A stretch of 64,000 bases of DNA from a bacterium (GTDB lineage Bacteria; Planctomycetota; Planctomycetia; Kolteriales; Kolteriaceae), in contig JAIELF010000003.1 of NCBI GenBank assembly GCA_019753235.1, positions 1 to 64,000 of the forward strand, read 5' to 3'. This document shows positions 1-7,936 of this stretch, one piece after another; the stretch's first letter is position 1; every line of letters begins with the position of its first letter. A program made the translations under genes and the position numbers. Under the pieces are notes generated by a model. It was not told where the DNA came from, did no database searches, and saw only the letters and a list, made by a program, of their open reading frames with translations.

Positions 1-2089
1 CATCACCCGAGTCCGGGGCGACGCCAACAACGATGCCGTGTGATCCACCGGAGACATCGACCCCTGAGCCAGTGTTGTCGGCGATGATGTTGCCGGCGAT
101 GGTGACTTCGTTCGCGCCTTGAATGACAACACCGCCGCTGTCGTTGCCGCCGATGATGTTCCCTTGATCCTCGTCAAAGGCACCCAATAGGGTGAAACCG
201 GCGGGGAAGACTGCCGAGCGGATGAGGGCCCTTCCGATGCCGACGAAGGTGGCTCCACCAGTGACGGAGACGCCGGCTCCGCCGTTGCCGAGATCAGCGG
301 TGAGGTCGGCGTTAGCGCCGATGATGTTGCCAGCAACGTAAATGTTGTTGGTCTGACCGCCGTCGATGGAGATGCCGTCGCCGGCGTTGCCGCTGATAAC
401 GTTCCGCTGTTCGTTCGCGTGGGTGATGAAGTTCTGCGATTCGGTGCCGCTGCTGACTGTGCCCGCGAGCAGTCCAATGACGACGTAAGAAGCTCCGTCC
501 TCGACACGGACTCCTGCGCCGCCGTTGGCGAAGACGTTGTTGCCGGTGTCATCGGTGCCGATCTTGTTGCCGGCAATGGCAACCAGTTGGGTGTTTGATC
601 CACGGACGAGCACCCCGTTCGCCGAGTTGCCGCTGATGAGGTTGCCGCCGAGAGCGTCATAGGTTCCATCACCCGAGTCCGGGGCGACGCCAACAACGAT
701 GCCGTGTGATCCACCGGAGACATCGACCCCTGAGCCAGTGTTGCCGGCGATGAAGTTGCCGGCGATGGTGACTTCGTTCGCGCCTTGAATGACAACACCG
801 CCGCTGTCGTTGCCGCCAATGATGTTCCCTTGATCCTCGTCAAAGGCACCCTGGATGAGGACATCGGGATCGCCGTTGCTTCCTTGGAACAGGATCGCAT
901 TGAAGAGGGATCGGCCGACGCTAACGTTGGTCGCGCCCCCCGTCACCGACACTCCCGCGCCAGTATTCCCCAGGTCTGACGTGCTGTCGGCATTGGTACC
1001 GATCCGGTTGTTGGTCACATAGACATCGTGCGTACCCGACCCGTCAATCGACACCCCCGAACCGCTGTTGCCACTGATGATGTTCCGGCTGTCGTCAGGG
1101 TAGAGAGGAATGGTGAGGGTCTCGGTTCCATTGCTGATTTCCCCCACCAACATGCCGACCACGACGGAGAAGGCTCCATCCGCGACCCGGACGCCGTCTC
1201 CCCCGTTCCCCAGATCGGTGTTCCCATCGGCACTGGTGCCGATCTTATTGCCAGAGACCAACACCAAGTTCGTCTCTGCCCCGTCGATCAACACGCCATG
1301 GGAACTGTTGCCGCTGATCACGTTCCCACCCAGCGGATCGTAAGAACCATTCCCAAAATCGATCGGCACCCCGATACTGATTCCGTGCGAACCACCGGTG
1401 ATGTGCACTCCCACTCCGTTGCCGATCGCCTCGTCGCCGGCCGCATTCAAACCAATAAAATTGGCAACGATCTGGACGTTGGTTGCACCGTCGAGCATTA
1501 CGCCCGCAGAAGCGTTTCCTGAAATCCAATTCCCGAGACCCTCCGCCGTCTGGCCAATGGTGTTGCCGTCTGTCGCGGCAACGGTAATTCCATAACTATT
1601 CGACGCCGCAGCCGATCCCGACGCATTCAATCCGATGTAGTTACCGACAATGATGTTGTTATTGGAATTCAAGACGATCCCGGAACCTGAGAAGTTTCCG
1701 ATCGCCAACCCACGAATCGTGCTTCCTTCCCCTTGAATCACGAGCCCGTTCGCATTGCTTCCCAAAAGCGATCCGTCAAGAAAAATGGACGGCTGACCGG
1801 AATTCGGATCCTGCGAAAAGCCATCGATAGTGACTTGCTCGAGAATGGCAGGTAGCGGTTCGCTTAATTGAATGGACTGGATCCCAGATCCCGGAATATT
1901 GAATTCAATTTCGTCTGGCCCAGCGGTATTGTTTGCTGCTTCAATCGCGGCATACAGCGATCCGGGCCCCAGCGGATCGGTATTGAGAACGCTGAAAGCA
2001 AGTAACTCACGGTCTTCAAGAACATCGAACATGTATTTTCGTCTGTTGGAATGACAGACCTTCGGTTTCCCTTGTAGGCGCTTAAACAT
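1..2089 (-). CDS. Partial giant repeat surface protein with LEPRxLL-type N-terminus
   Basis: Minus-strand frame open from the ATG at 2089 to the left edge, so the C-terminus is missing. An AAGGAG ribosome site lies 6 bases before the ATG. The N-terminus has the FDVLEDRELLAF element, a variant of the LEPRxLL motif of planctomycete surface proteins, followed by a 'GPGSLYAAIEAANN' stretch like the start of many right-handed beta-helix proteins. The rest is rich in Gly, Asn, Ile and Val, with recurring 'GNxIGxxxxG' and 'NxISGN' turns typical of parallel beta-helix (pectate-lyase-like) repeats. Units of about 222-227 residues recur; the DNA of bases 1-189 and 667-855 is almost identical. Likely a secreted or wall-bound protein; ligand unknown. 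Confidence 0.85.
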   Translation of the reverse strand, partial: MFKRLQGKPKVCHSNRRKYMFDVLEDRELLAFSVLNTDPLGPGSLYAAIEAANNTAGPDEIEFNIPGSGIQSIQLSEPLPAILEQVTIDGFSQDPNSGQPSIFLDGSLLGSNANGLVIQGEGSTIRGLAIGNFSGSGIVLNSNNNIIVGNYIGLNASGSAAASNSYGITVAATDGNTIGQTAEGLGNWISGNASAGVMLDGATNVQIVANFIGLNAAGDEAIGNGVGVHITGGSHGISIGVPIDFGNGSYDPLGGNVISGNSSHGVLIDGAETNLVLVSGNKIGTSADGNTDLGNGGDGVRVADGAFSVVVGMLVGEISNGTETLTIPLYPDDSRNIISGNSGSGVSIDGSGTHDVYVTNNRIGTNADSTSDLGNTGAGVSVTGGATNVSVGRSLFNAILFQGSNGDPDVLIQGAFDEDQGNIIGGNDSGGVVIQGANEVTIAGNFIAGNTGSGVDVSGGSHGIVVGVAPDSGDGTYDALGGNLISGNSANGVLVRGSNTQLVAIAGNKIGTDDTGNNVFANGGAGVRVEDGASYVVIGLLAGTVSSGTESQNFITHANEQRNVISGNAGDGISIDGGQTNNIYVAGNIIGANADLTADLGNGGAGVSVTGGATFVGIGRALIRSAVFPAGFTLLGAFDEDQGNIIGGNDSGGVVIQGANEVTIAGNIIADNTGSGVDVSGGSHGIVVGVAPDSGD

Positions 2090-3244
2090 ATCCGACTCCT
2101 TTTCGAGGACTACCACGACCGTCGAAGTCAACATCATCCGACTATTGCCGCCGAATCACCATTTACGAATGAAAAATCTCAGCCAAGCCGATGAAAACGA
2201 GAAGCGACTCGGCCTGCAATGATTTCATAGCACAGCTTGCCCCCGGTTAGGGTTGTGCCAACTGTTGTTTGATTGCGGCTGCCTGGATAGACTTGCGCGA
2301 CGGCATTCAGACAATGGCCCGGACGGACACTGTCATATCGCTGTAAACTCCGCTTGAGGCTGTTATCCCAAGCTACTCTGCATTGGCCTAGCATCCTTGG
2401 CATCGTTTCGACCTGGGCCCTAGCCCAGCTGGCTTCCGCCAAAATCACCACTTTCTCTCTGCTAATCAGCGTATCGCAAGCATGCTTCTCGAAAGCAACA
2501 AGACCTGACCGGGCCGGCCGCTCTCCTCTTCCAGATCCTTGAATTCTCCGCGGCTCATCTCGCCTATTTGTTTCCGCTGACAGAGGAACTTTGGCTGCCA
2601 GACCTTCAAGGTCTACAGCTCCGCCGCGAAATCCTTGCCAGCGCACAACAGCCAGTGGCCTCATGAGTCGTTTGGGCGACAGGCTCCGGTTGGCCATGCT
2701 TGCATTCCTTCTGAATCGAGACCAAGCTCTATCGGCCTGGACCAGACCAGGAACTCTTATCTCGATGCATGATTTCCAGAGCCCATCCCAAGTCGCTCTC
2801 GGCACATCAGACGTGGACGATTTGCGCAGCAAATGCAGCTCCTTGGAATGAAGCAAACGCCTATTGCCAGGTGGCACCCAAAGCTACTGACGCTCGAGAA
2901 GCAAAAGCTCTGGCGTCAACCATCAATGAAACCCGCCTCGTCGAAGAGCGAATTAGCGAATCGACTTCATACGTCGGCGTCGGACGGCATTTGAATTCTG
3001 AACTTCAACGTGCCAGCCGATTCGCGCTGACCAATTGAAGTCGGCAAATCCATACCAACACTCGTTGAGCGATCTAATCCTCTAACCTCCCGGAGAATAC
3101 GAACCAGACTCTTCTTTTCGTCCGTGATTTCCAGTTTCCTGAGGAAGAAATGATGATTCACATGATCCACTTTGATCGCTAATTATCAATAGGGGATTCT
3201 ACCCGTTTTGTTTCTGTAAGAGCTTACAGCTCCACTGATCACAT
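2090..3244. other. 1.15 kb without a recognisable gene
   Basis: Open frames exist on both strands (for example 2179-2877 minus), but none has a credible ribosome site, hydrophobic pattern or recognisable family motif. It may be decayed coding DNA between the surface-protein gene and the transposon remnants. A short inverted repeat, TGTAAG-AG-CTTACA, lies at 3215-3228. Nothing else was identified. Confidence 0.5.
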
Positions 3245-3322
3245 TTGAATTCCAAGGAACCCGTTCACGGAACGATCTGTTTCAGATTATGCGAATCGGT
3301 AGGTGTTCGAGGCGTGGGTGAG

Positions 3323-3540
3323 ATGCCACGCAAACCGATGCCGCAGGAGCTTTCTGGCGAGATTTCTTTCAAAGCGCAGGCGGCGGTGATGGAGGTCTTT
3401 TATGGGCAACGCCGCAAAGTCGAGGCGCTGAGTGTCCGAGCGACCCAACTCAAAGCAGAAGTTGCTGATCTCAAGGCGCGACTGAACCAGATTCCTCGAA
3501 CTCTTCGAGACCACCCCTCAACGATTCGCCTCGCGCGAAG
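3323..3540 (+). pseudogene. IS66-type transposase N-terminal remnant, frameshifted
   Basis: Residues read from 3323 give a coiled-coil-like N-terminus ending in 'LKAEVADLKARLNQ', the segment that in IS66 TnpC precedes a Ser/Asn-rich 'NSSNSSRPP' motif. Here that motif (SSNSSRPP...DSPRAK) continues in another frame from about 3490 to 3540, so one small indel has broken the reading frame. Only the leucine-zipper-like N-terminal part remains; the catalytic domain is absent. The homology then switches abruptly to an IS630-type sequence. Confidence 0.65.
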
Positions 3541-3752
3541 CTACGACGGGCCGCGAACGACTCTGTTCCTCGGCCATCTTCTTCGTCACCTTCGCGGAAA
3601 CGTGATCGTGGTTTGGGATCGCGGGAGTCATCATCGGGCCAAGGTCGTCCGCGATCTGCTCGCCAAACATCCTCGCTTCACGATCGACTACCTGTTTCCT
3701 TACGCACCTGAACTCAACCCCGTCGAATACCTCTGGAGTCCGCTCAAAGAGC
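3541..3752 (+). pseudogene. IS630-type transposase C-terminal remnant
   Basis: This stretch encodes 'FLGHLLRHL..NVIVVWDRGSHHRAK' and then 'LFPYAPELNPVEYLW', the classic C-terminal DDE superfamily block of IS630/Tc1-like transposases (Asp of VWD and Glu of NPVE). The N-terminal half is missing, replaced by the IS66 remnant. The frame is cut by the left terminal inverted repeat of the IS1182-type element, so this is a dead fragment that served as target for that element. Confidence 0.75.
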
Positions 3753-3753
3753 T

Positions 3754-3783
3754 ATTGTCAATTGTTGACGCGGCGGCAAAAAG
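3754..3783. repeat. Left terminal inverted repeat of the IS1182-type element
   Basis: Pairs with the reverse complement of 5571-5600 at 26 of 30 positions; mismatches cluster at positions 7-10 and 17 of the repeat. Confidence 0.8.
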
Positions 3784-3920
3784 GGGTGGGTAGCGTGTAG
3801 CCGATGATGGCATCGCGGACTTGTAATCGCTGGTTCTTTGCGGCGAGTGGATCGGGCAACAGTTGGCGATCGATGCAGAATTGAGCGAGACCCAGATAAA
3901 ACCTACCCAGTTTCCGTGAC

Positions 3921-5522
3921 TTACCCGACGGCGGCTCGATAAGCCGCCACGCGTTGGATGTTGAGCCCCAACGCGCGGAGCATGGCCACGTAAGTTACCT
4001 TGGCGATGCCTCGCACGCGCAGCTTGGCCATTCCCATCTGATGTTTGAAGCGCGACATAGTGGCTTCAATCCCCGCTCGCCGGCGGTAGTGCTGTCGAAA
4101 TGTTTCGTCGGCATCGCCGAGTCGCCGGGCGCGTTGACGCAGACGATCGCGTGTGTATCGCCAGCGACGTTCTCGACGTCCAACGGCCGCGGCTGGGCAG
4201 TCGTTCTTACGTGGACAGCCCGCACAGATGACGGGATCGAAGACGACTTGAAGACGCGCGTCAGCCACACTTGCTTCTTTGGGTGCTTGGCCCGTGGGAC
4301 AACGAAGTACGCGTCCTTCGTCATCCAGTTGAAAATCCTCCAGCGCCAATTTACCTTGCCGAGTTCCCTTCGCGGGCATTGATGGTGACACGACTTCCAC
4401 CCCGAGCGTCGTGCACTTGGAGAGGGATTCGTTCGAACCGTAGTGTGAGTCCGCCAAGAGTTCTCCTGGCATGATGCCTCGTTTGGTCGTTTCTTCAATC
4501 GCTGGAAACAAGGCATCTTGATCGTGCTGTGTCAGCGGATGAACGGCGACACGGGTAATCAGGTCGGGCTTGCGAGGTTGAGAATCATCCTGCTCGGCGC
4601 CGTCATCTTCGGCGTAGGTTTCCATGAGTTGCACTTGGTAACCGGTCCCGCGATGCTTGTTGTAGCGAGCGTCAGGGTCGGCCGGACTTATCACGCCGTC
4701 GCAGTTTTCCTTTTGCGGCGGCCGAATCGCGACTGGCGATTCCGGGTTGCTCGTGACTTCACATTGCTCATAAAAGATCCGTTCCAGCAGCCGAAAACTC
4801 TCAAGCGTTGTCGCCGAGGTCTGGCGAGACTGTTCCACCAGTTCGTACACGTCGCGCGCGGCTTCCGTAAGCCGGCGGCGAGACTCGCTGGGACGTGTAT
4901 CGGCAAAGCAGCCGTCCCCTCGGCGCTCGACGTACTTGCGAACAATCTCGACATCGACCTGGGAGTACCCATCGGGTCGCTTCCGTTTCAGCTCACGAAG
5001 GAACTTGCTGACGGCTTCCACCAAAATCCCGAGACGCGTCAGCCGGCGAATCGCCGACTTCACGGTCGTGGAGTCGAGGCGCTGTTTCACGGTGTCGACG
5101 CCGACTTCCTGAATGAGCCGGTCGGTGAGCGTCCGGAACAGTATCTCCTCTAATCCCGACGCCAGAATTCGGCGTCGGTAGTTGCGGAGCGTTCGTTCGC
5201 ACAGATAGGCATCGGACTCGTGATGAATGTCGAGCGCGTAGTGCCATGCCATGTTCAAGGCAATGGCTTCGGTTGTCTGCTGATCGGTGAGATCATGGAG
5301 TTGTTGAAGGATGAGGGCACCAAGCGCCACGGACAAATCCTTGCTGGGGCGACCGAAATCGTCGCGAAACCCCGCCGCCAACTCGCTCACCGGAAGTTGG
5401 TTCAACAAGTAATCACGAAAAACGCCTGCCCAGCTTCGCTCCAGCAATTTACGCCGCTGCGTGCCGAGATCTGCCCAAGGATCGAATAGTGTTCCGCTTC
5501 GATGATCGCGTCGTGTTAGCAT
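3921..5522 (-). CDS. IS1182-family DDE transposase
   Basis: 533-residue protein with the two-part structure of IS1182/IS5-like transposases. The N-terminal domain (about residues 30-130) has the 'LGALILQQLHDLTDQQTTEAI' type of motif (DUF772-like). The DDE core has the first Asp in 'QRLDSTTVKS', the second in 'LLADSHYGS' and the Glu in 'RRAGIEATMSRFKHQMGMAKLRVRG'. A Cys cluster (CAGCPRKNDCP) precedes the last block. Full length with no stop or frameshift, so probably active. The last codons contain a perfect inverted repeat (GGCGGCT/AGCCGCC), which may act in transcription end or protect against read-through. Confidence 0.9.
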   Translation of the reverse strand: MLTRRDHRSGTLFDPWADLGTQRRKLLERSWAGVFRDYLLNQLPVSELAAGFRDDFGRPSKDLSVALGALILQQLHDLTDQQTTEAIALNMAWHYALDIHHESDAYLCERTLRNYRRRILASGLEEILFRTLTDRLIQEVGVDTVKQRLDSTTVKSAIRRLTRLGILVEAVSKFLRELKRKRPDGYSQVDVEIVRKYVERRGDGCFADTRPSESRRRLTEAARDVYELVEQSRQTSATTLESFRLLERIFYEQCEVTSNPESPVAIRPPQKENCDGVISPADPDARYNKHRGTGYQVQLMETYAEDDGAEQDDSQPRKPDLITRVAVHPLTQHDQDALFPAIEETTKRGIMPGELLADSHYGSNESLSKCTTLGVEVVSPSMPAKGTRQGKLALEDFQLDDEGRVLRCPTGQAPKEASVADARLQVVFDPVICAGCPRKNDCPAAAVGRRERRWRYTRDRLRQRARRLGDADETFRQHYRRRAGIEATMSRFKHQMGMAKLRVRGIAKVTYVAMLRALGLNIQRVAAYRAAVG

Positions 5523-5570
5523 CGCGACAGTTTAGCGCCAGCCTCCGCGCCCGCAATCCCAACCCATCGA

Positions 5571-5600
5571 CTTTTTGCCGCCGAGTCAACTTTGGACAAT
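5571..5600. repeat. Right terminal inverted repeat of the IS1182-type element
   Basis: Inverted copy of 3754-3783, lying about 50-80 bases upstream of the transposase start. Confidence 0.8.
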
Positions 5601-5601
5601 A

Positions 5602-6329
5602 CCTCCTCTTGGAATCCTCTCAGGTGCCTTTGGATTGGTGGAGATCAGTAGTCCCAATTCTGCGACGGCCATCAATATTCGCCGCCGCGTTGTTTTCGTA
5701 CACGAGCCAGAGTATTGTACAAAACAGCCCAGAGTTCAGGGGGCGCAACGAACGACGGGCTCCGAACGGTGCATCTGCTTTAAAACTCCCTGCGCCATGG
5801 TTCCACCCTGAGGAAGCGATGGCGGCAGACGATATCAACCTCTTCGAAAGTGGCTCGCACTGGCGCCGTTGGAACCCAGATCTCCAGCAGCAGGGTTCGT
5901 CATCGGGCAGTTGGCTATTTCCCCTCGGTCGACTTCACCGAAGCATGTCGCACAACTAGTCAAGTGATCGGTTCAATCTAGTGGCTGGACTCCGCCTCAT
6001 GGAGCTTTTCGAAGTCCGGTTGCAACTCGAACCACTATACTCGTTCCGCAAGTCGATACGCGAAAGTGGGGTTCACTAAGGCTTGTCGAGATACAGAAAC
6101 TGACTCGGCAAATCCCAACGCAGCTGAGAGGTTATACAACCAAGCAGGACAAACGCTGGAAGTTCGGCTAAATTGAAATGAAGTAATGCTTTTGTCGAGG
6201 AGGGAGGACGGTTCGAGTCCAAAATTTGGATTCTTTCTAAGGCGAATCAGGGTTGATGGAAAATGGGCTTCGAATCCGGCGACACGCAGTATGGAGACAG
6301 GACCGATTAACTCGCCAAGGAGCCAAAAA
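5602..6329. other. 730 bases without a clear gene, upstream of the RiPP operon
   Basis: No frame here shows a convincing start or family. It should contain the promoter of the 6330-8746 operon, but no confident -10/-35 pair was found. A 'GGTTCGAGTCC' string at about 6213 looks like a tRNA T-arm, but no matching acceptor or anticodon stem surrounds it. Confidence 0.4.
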
Positions 6330-6542
6330 ATGACAACTGGGTTCTTGCTAAGGTTCCAGGAGGAACCCCGCCCGGCCACCCAATGCCCCGAGACAAAGAA
6401 TAAGAAAACCGCAATCAAAGGGGAGCGGCCAAATGAGCGTCTGATCGTTCCGCTCGCGGGCACCAAGACCTTGACCGAGGTCAAGCGGGAGCAGGCTGAC
6501 GCCGACCCAAGCACCCAATCGTTCTTTACCCTACCGCGTTGA
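6330..6542 (+). CDS. Putative graspetide precursor peptide A (70 residues)
   Basis: Start chosen at the ATG at 6330 because AAGGAG lies 8 bases before it; an upstream in-frame ATG lacks a site. The N-terminus reads MTTGFLLRFQEEPRP. Its FLLRFQE element is shared with the next gene and recalls the PFFARFL leader motif of microviridin precursors. Residues 45-59 are T-K-T-L-T-E-V-K-R-E-Q-A-D-A-D: three Thr followed by Glu, Asp and Asp, a donor/acceptor pattern suited to omega-ester formation. A weaker copy, TKNKKTAIKGE, lies at residues 22-32. It is followed after 15 bases by a longer paralogue and then the ATP-grasp ligase. The precursor role is inferred from motif repetition and gene order, not from a known homologue. 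Confidence 0.72.
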   Translation: MTTGFLLRFQEEPRPATQCPETKNKKTAIKGERPNERLIVPLAGTKTLTEVKREQADADPSTQSFFTLPR

Positions 6543-6557
6543 GCGAGGAAACCTAAG

Positions 6558-6983
6558 ATGCCGATCGCCTTCCTTCTCCGGTTCGAAGAATTCTGTGTCG
6601 AAGACACCCACTGCGGGGCGGGGACACAAACAATAACGAGAGCCCGGGGAGAGCAATCGGATGCCGATGCCGTTGCTGCCCACTGTGCCCTGCCTCCTGC
6701 GACAGTTGCGGGCGCCACCATGACTAAGACGGGTGTAGGCCGCGAGACTGGCGACAAGGATCGGTGCGAGGGCCTTATGCGAGCCATCACCGGCAGGGAC
6801 ACGAGAACACTAGTGAAGCGGGAGCAGTCCGATCACGTACCGAGCCCAATCGCCAACCTGGGTGTGCCCGTGCCACTGGCCGTCCCGGTTGCTCAAACTA
6901 AGACTCTCACCGCTGTCCGGGCCGAAACAGACGACAACGACCCCAAGCAGCGCACTTTACACGCGATCCCGAAATGCTCCTAA
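6558..6983 (+). CDS. Putative multi-core graspetide precursor B (141 residues)
   Basis: ATG at 6558 has GAGG 9 bases upstream. The leader MPIAFLLRFEEF matches precursor A at FLLRF(E/Q)E. Four core-like repeats follow: residues 23-37 (TQTITRARGEQSDAD), 54-68 (TMTKTGVGRETGDKD), 82-92 (TRTLVKREQSD, lacking one Thr and the last Asp) and 114-128 (TKTLTAVRAETDDND). Consensus T-x-T-x-T-x-(V/A)-x-x-E-x-x-D-x-D. The spacers are variable and Ala/Pro/Val-rich, as expected between independent cores. Five Cys (13, 19, 43, 70, 140) lie outside the core motifs. The stop overlaps the ligase start by 10 bases, implying coupled translation. Interpreted as a precursor giving several ester-crosslinked units. Confidence 0.75.
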   Translation: MPIAFLLRFEEFCVEDTHCGAGTQTITRARGEQSDADAVAAHCALPPATVAGATMTKTGVGRETGDKDRCEGLMRAITGRDTRTLVKREQSDHVPSPIANLGVPVPLAVPVAQTKTLTAVRAETDDNDPKQRTLHAIPKCS

Positions 6984-7930
6984 TCCTATCCAACAGCGAA
7001 GACGTGACGGCGGACTACCTCGCGTCCGTTCTGGCACGAAGTGACATCGAGTTCGTGCGGCTCGACACCGACACTGTTCTTCAACGTGCAACCTTCGCTT
7101 ATGAAGCTGGTAGTCCGATGCTCTGCGTCGACGGGGTCTGGTATCCACCAAGTCGCTTCTCGAACGTCTGGTATCGCAGGCCCGAACGGTTGAAGCACCC
7201 TCAGATCGACAACTCCCCCGAGGGGCGGCTGGTGCTGGACGAGTGGGCGGAAGCATTGGAGGGCTTTCTGGCTATCATCGAGGAGCCGAAGTGGATTAAC
7301 CACCCTTCTCGCAACGTGCGGGCCTCGCACAAAATTGAACAACTCACCAGGGCGGCGTCTTTGGGGCTGACCGTCCCCGACACGCTGGTTACGCAAGAAC
7401 CTGACCGACTGTCGGCTTTCTTCGCTAGACACGCCGGGCGGGTGATCGTGAAACCAATGGCCAGCGGCTACGTCGAGCGGCCAGAAGGGGAGCGGGACTC
7501 GCTCATCTACACAAACCGCGTGAGCGACGCGCACTTAGCGGACTTGGACGACCTTCGGGGTTGTCCGACGATGTTTCAGCGTTTCATCGACAAGCAGTGC
7601 GACGTACGGATCACAATCGTTGACGGGAGGCATCACGCGGTCGGACTGACCGCTCAGGAGCCAGACGGTTCTCAGAGGTGTGACATCCGGCGTAACAACA
7701 TGGACGACGTTATCTATCAGCCGGTCGCGCTCACCGATGAGGTACGTTTGCGGCTAGAATCGCTCGTAGCCTCCTATGGTCTGCGGTTCGCAGCCATCGA
7801 CATGGCGGTAACGACGGACGGCGAGTGGGTATTCTTTGAAGTGAATCCGAACGGACAGTGGGCCTGGCTTGACCTAGCCGGGGCAGCGAACATTGCGGCG
7901 TCTTTTGTGGACGCCTTCTCCCGAAAGTGA
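6974..7930 (+). CDS. ATP-grasp ligase of the MvdC/MvdD (graspetide) family
   Basis: 318 residues, the usual size for graspetide (omega-ester/amide peptide) ligases. These activate Asp or Glu side chains with ATP and join them to Thr/Ser or Lys in a precursor. Marks of the family: an N-terminal pre-ATP-grasp domain with NVWYRRP (64-70), the nucleotide-binding Lys in 'VIVKPMASG' (K160), 'FQRFIDKQCDVRITIVDG' (201-218) and the Mg2+-binding C-terminal 'FFEVNPNGQWAWLD' (287-300). The ATG at 6974 lies inside the end of precursor B, so translation is probably coupled. Only one ligase is present, consistent with Thr-ester chemistry alone. The generic ATP-grasp and MvdD-type assignment is strong; the product is unknown. 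Confidence 0.88.
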   Translation: MLLILSNSEDVTADYLASVLARSDIEFVRLDTDTVLQRATFAYEAGSPMLCVDGVWYPPSRFSNVWYRRPERLKHPQIDNSPEGRLVLDEWAEALEGFLAIIEEPKWINHPSRNVRASHKIEQLTRAASLGLTVPDTLVTQEPDRLSAFFARHAGRVIVKPMASGYVERPEGERDSLIYTNRVSDAHLADLDDLRGCPTMFQRFIDKQCDVRITIVDGRHHAVGLTAQEPDGSQRCDIRRNNMDDVIYQPVALTDEVRLRLESLVASYGLRFAAIDMAVTTDGEWVFFEVNPNGQWAWLDLAGAANIAASFVDAFSRK

Positions 7931-7936
7931 AACGGT

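Larger units (their letters stand above)
3753..5601 (-). mobile_element. Complete IS1182-family insertion sequence
   Basis: A single transposase gene is bracketed by imperfect terminal inverted repeats at about 3754-3783 and 5571-5600. Reading inward they match at 26 of 30 positions, including ATTGTC, GTTGAC and CGGCGGCAAAAAG. The outermost base pair also fits, giving an element of about 1.85 kb, a normal size for IS1182. The flanks show at most a TA duplication, so the exact ends are uncertain by a base or two. It sits inside the IS630-type remnant. The intact transposase and well-paired ends suggest it may still be mobile. Confidence 0.8.

Noticed and set aside
1..2089. Regular spacing of repeats, possible CRISPR array
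   Set aside because: Repeats are 666-681 bases, in frame and coding; no short repeat-spacer pattern exists.
2179..2877. 232-residue open frame on the minus strand
   Set aside because: No ribosome site, no recognisable motif, and competing frames of similar quality on the other strand; kept as unassigned DNA.
3764..3920. Possible extra transposase fragment downstream of the IS1182 transposase stop
   Set aside because: A 47-residue minus-strand frame reads plausibly but lies inside the IS between stop codon and terminal repeat, with no start or known match.
6200..6300. T-arm-like string GGTTCGAGTCC, possible tRNA or attachment site
   Set aside because: No acceptor, D or anticodon stems fit around it, and it does not match the tRNA-Ser 3' end closely enough to be an att copy.
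6035..6802. 255-residue frame antisense to the precursor genes
   Set aside because: The plus-strand peptides have ribosome sites, a shared leader and repeated cores; the antisense frame has none of these.
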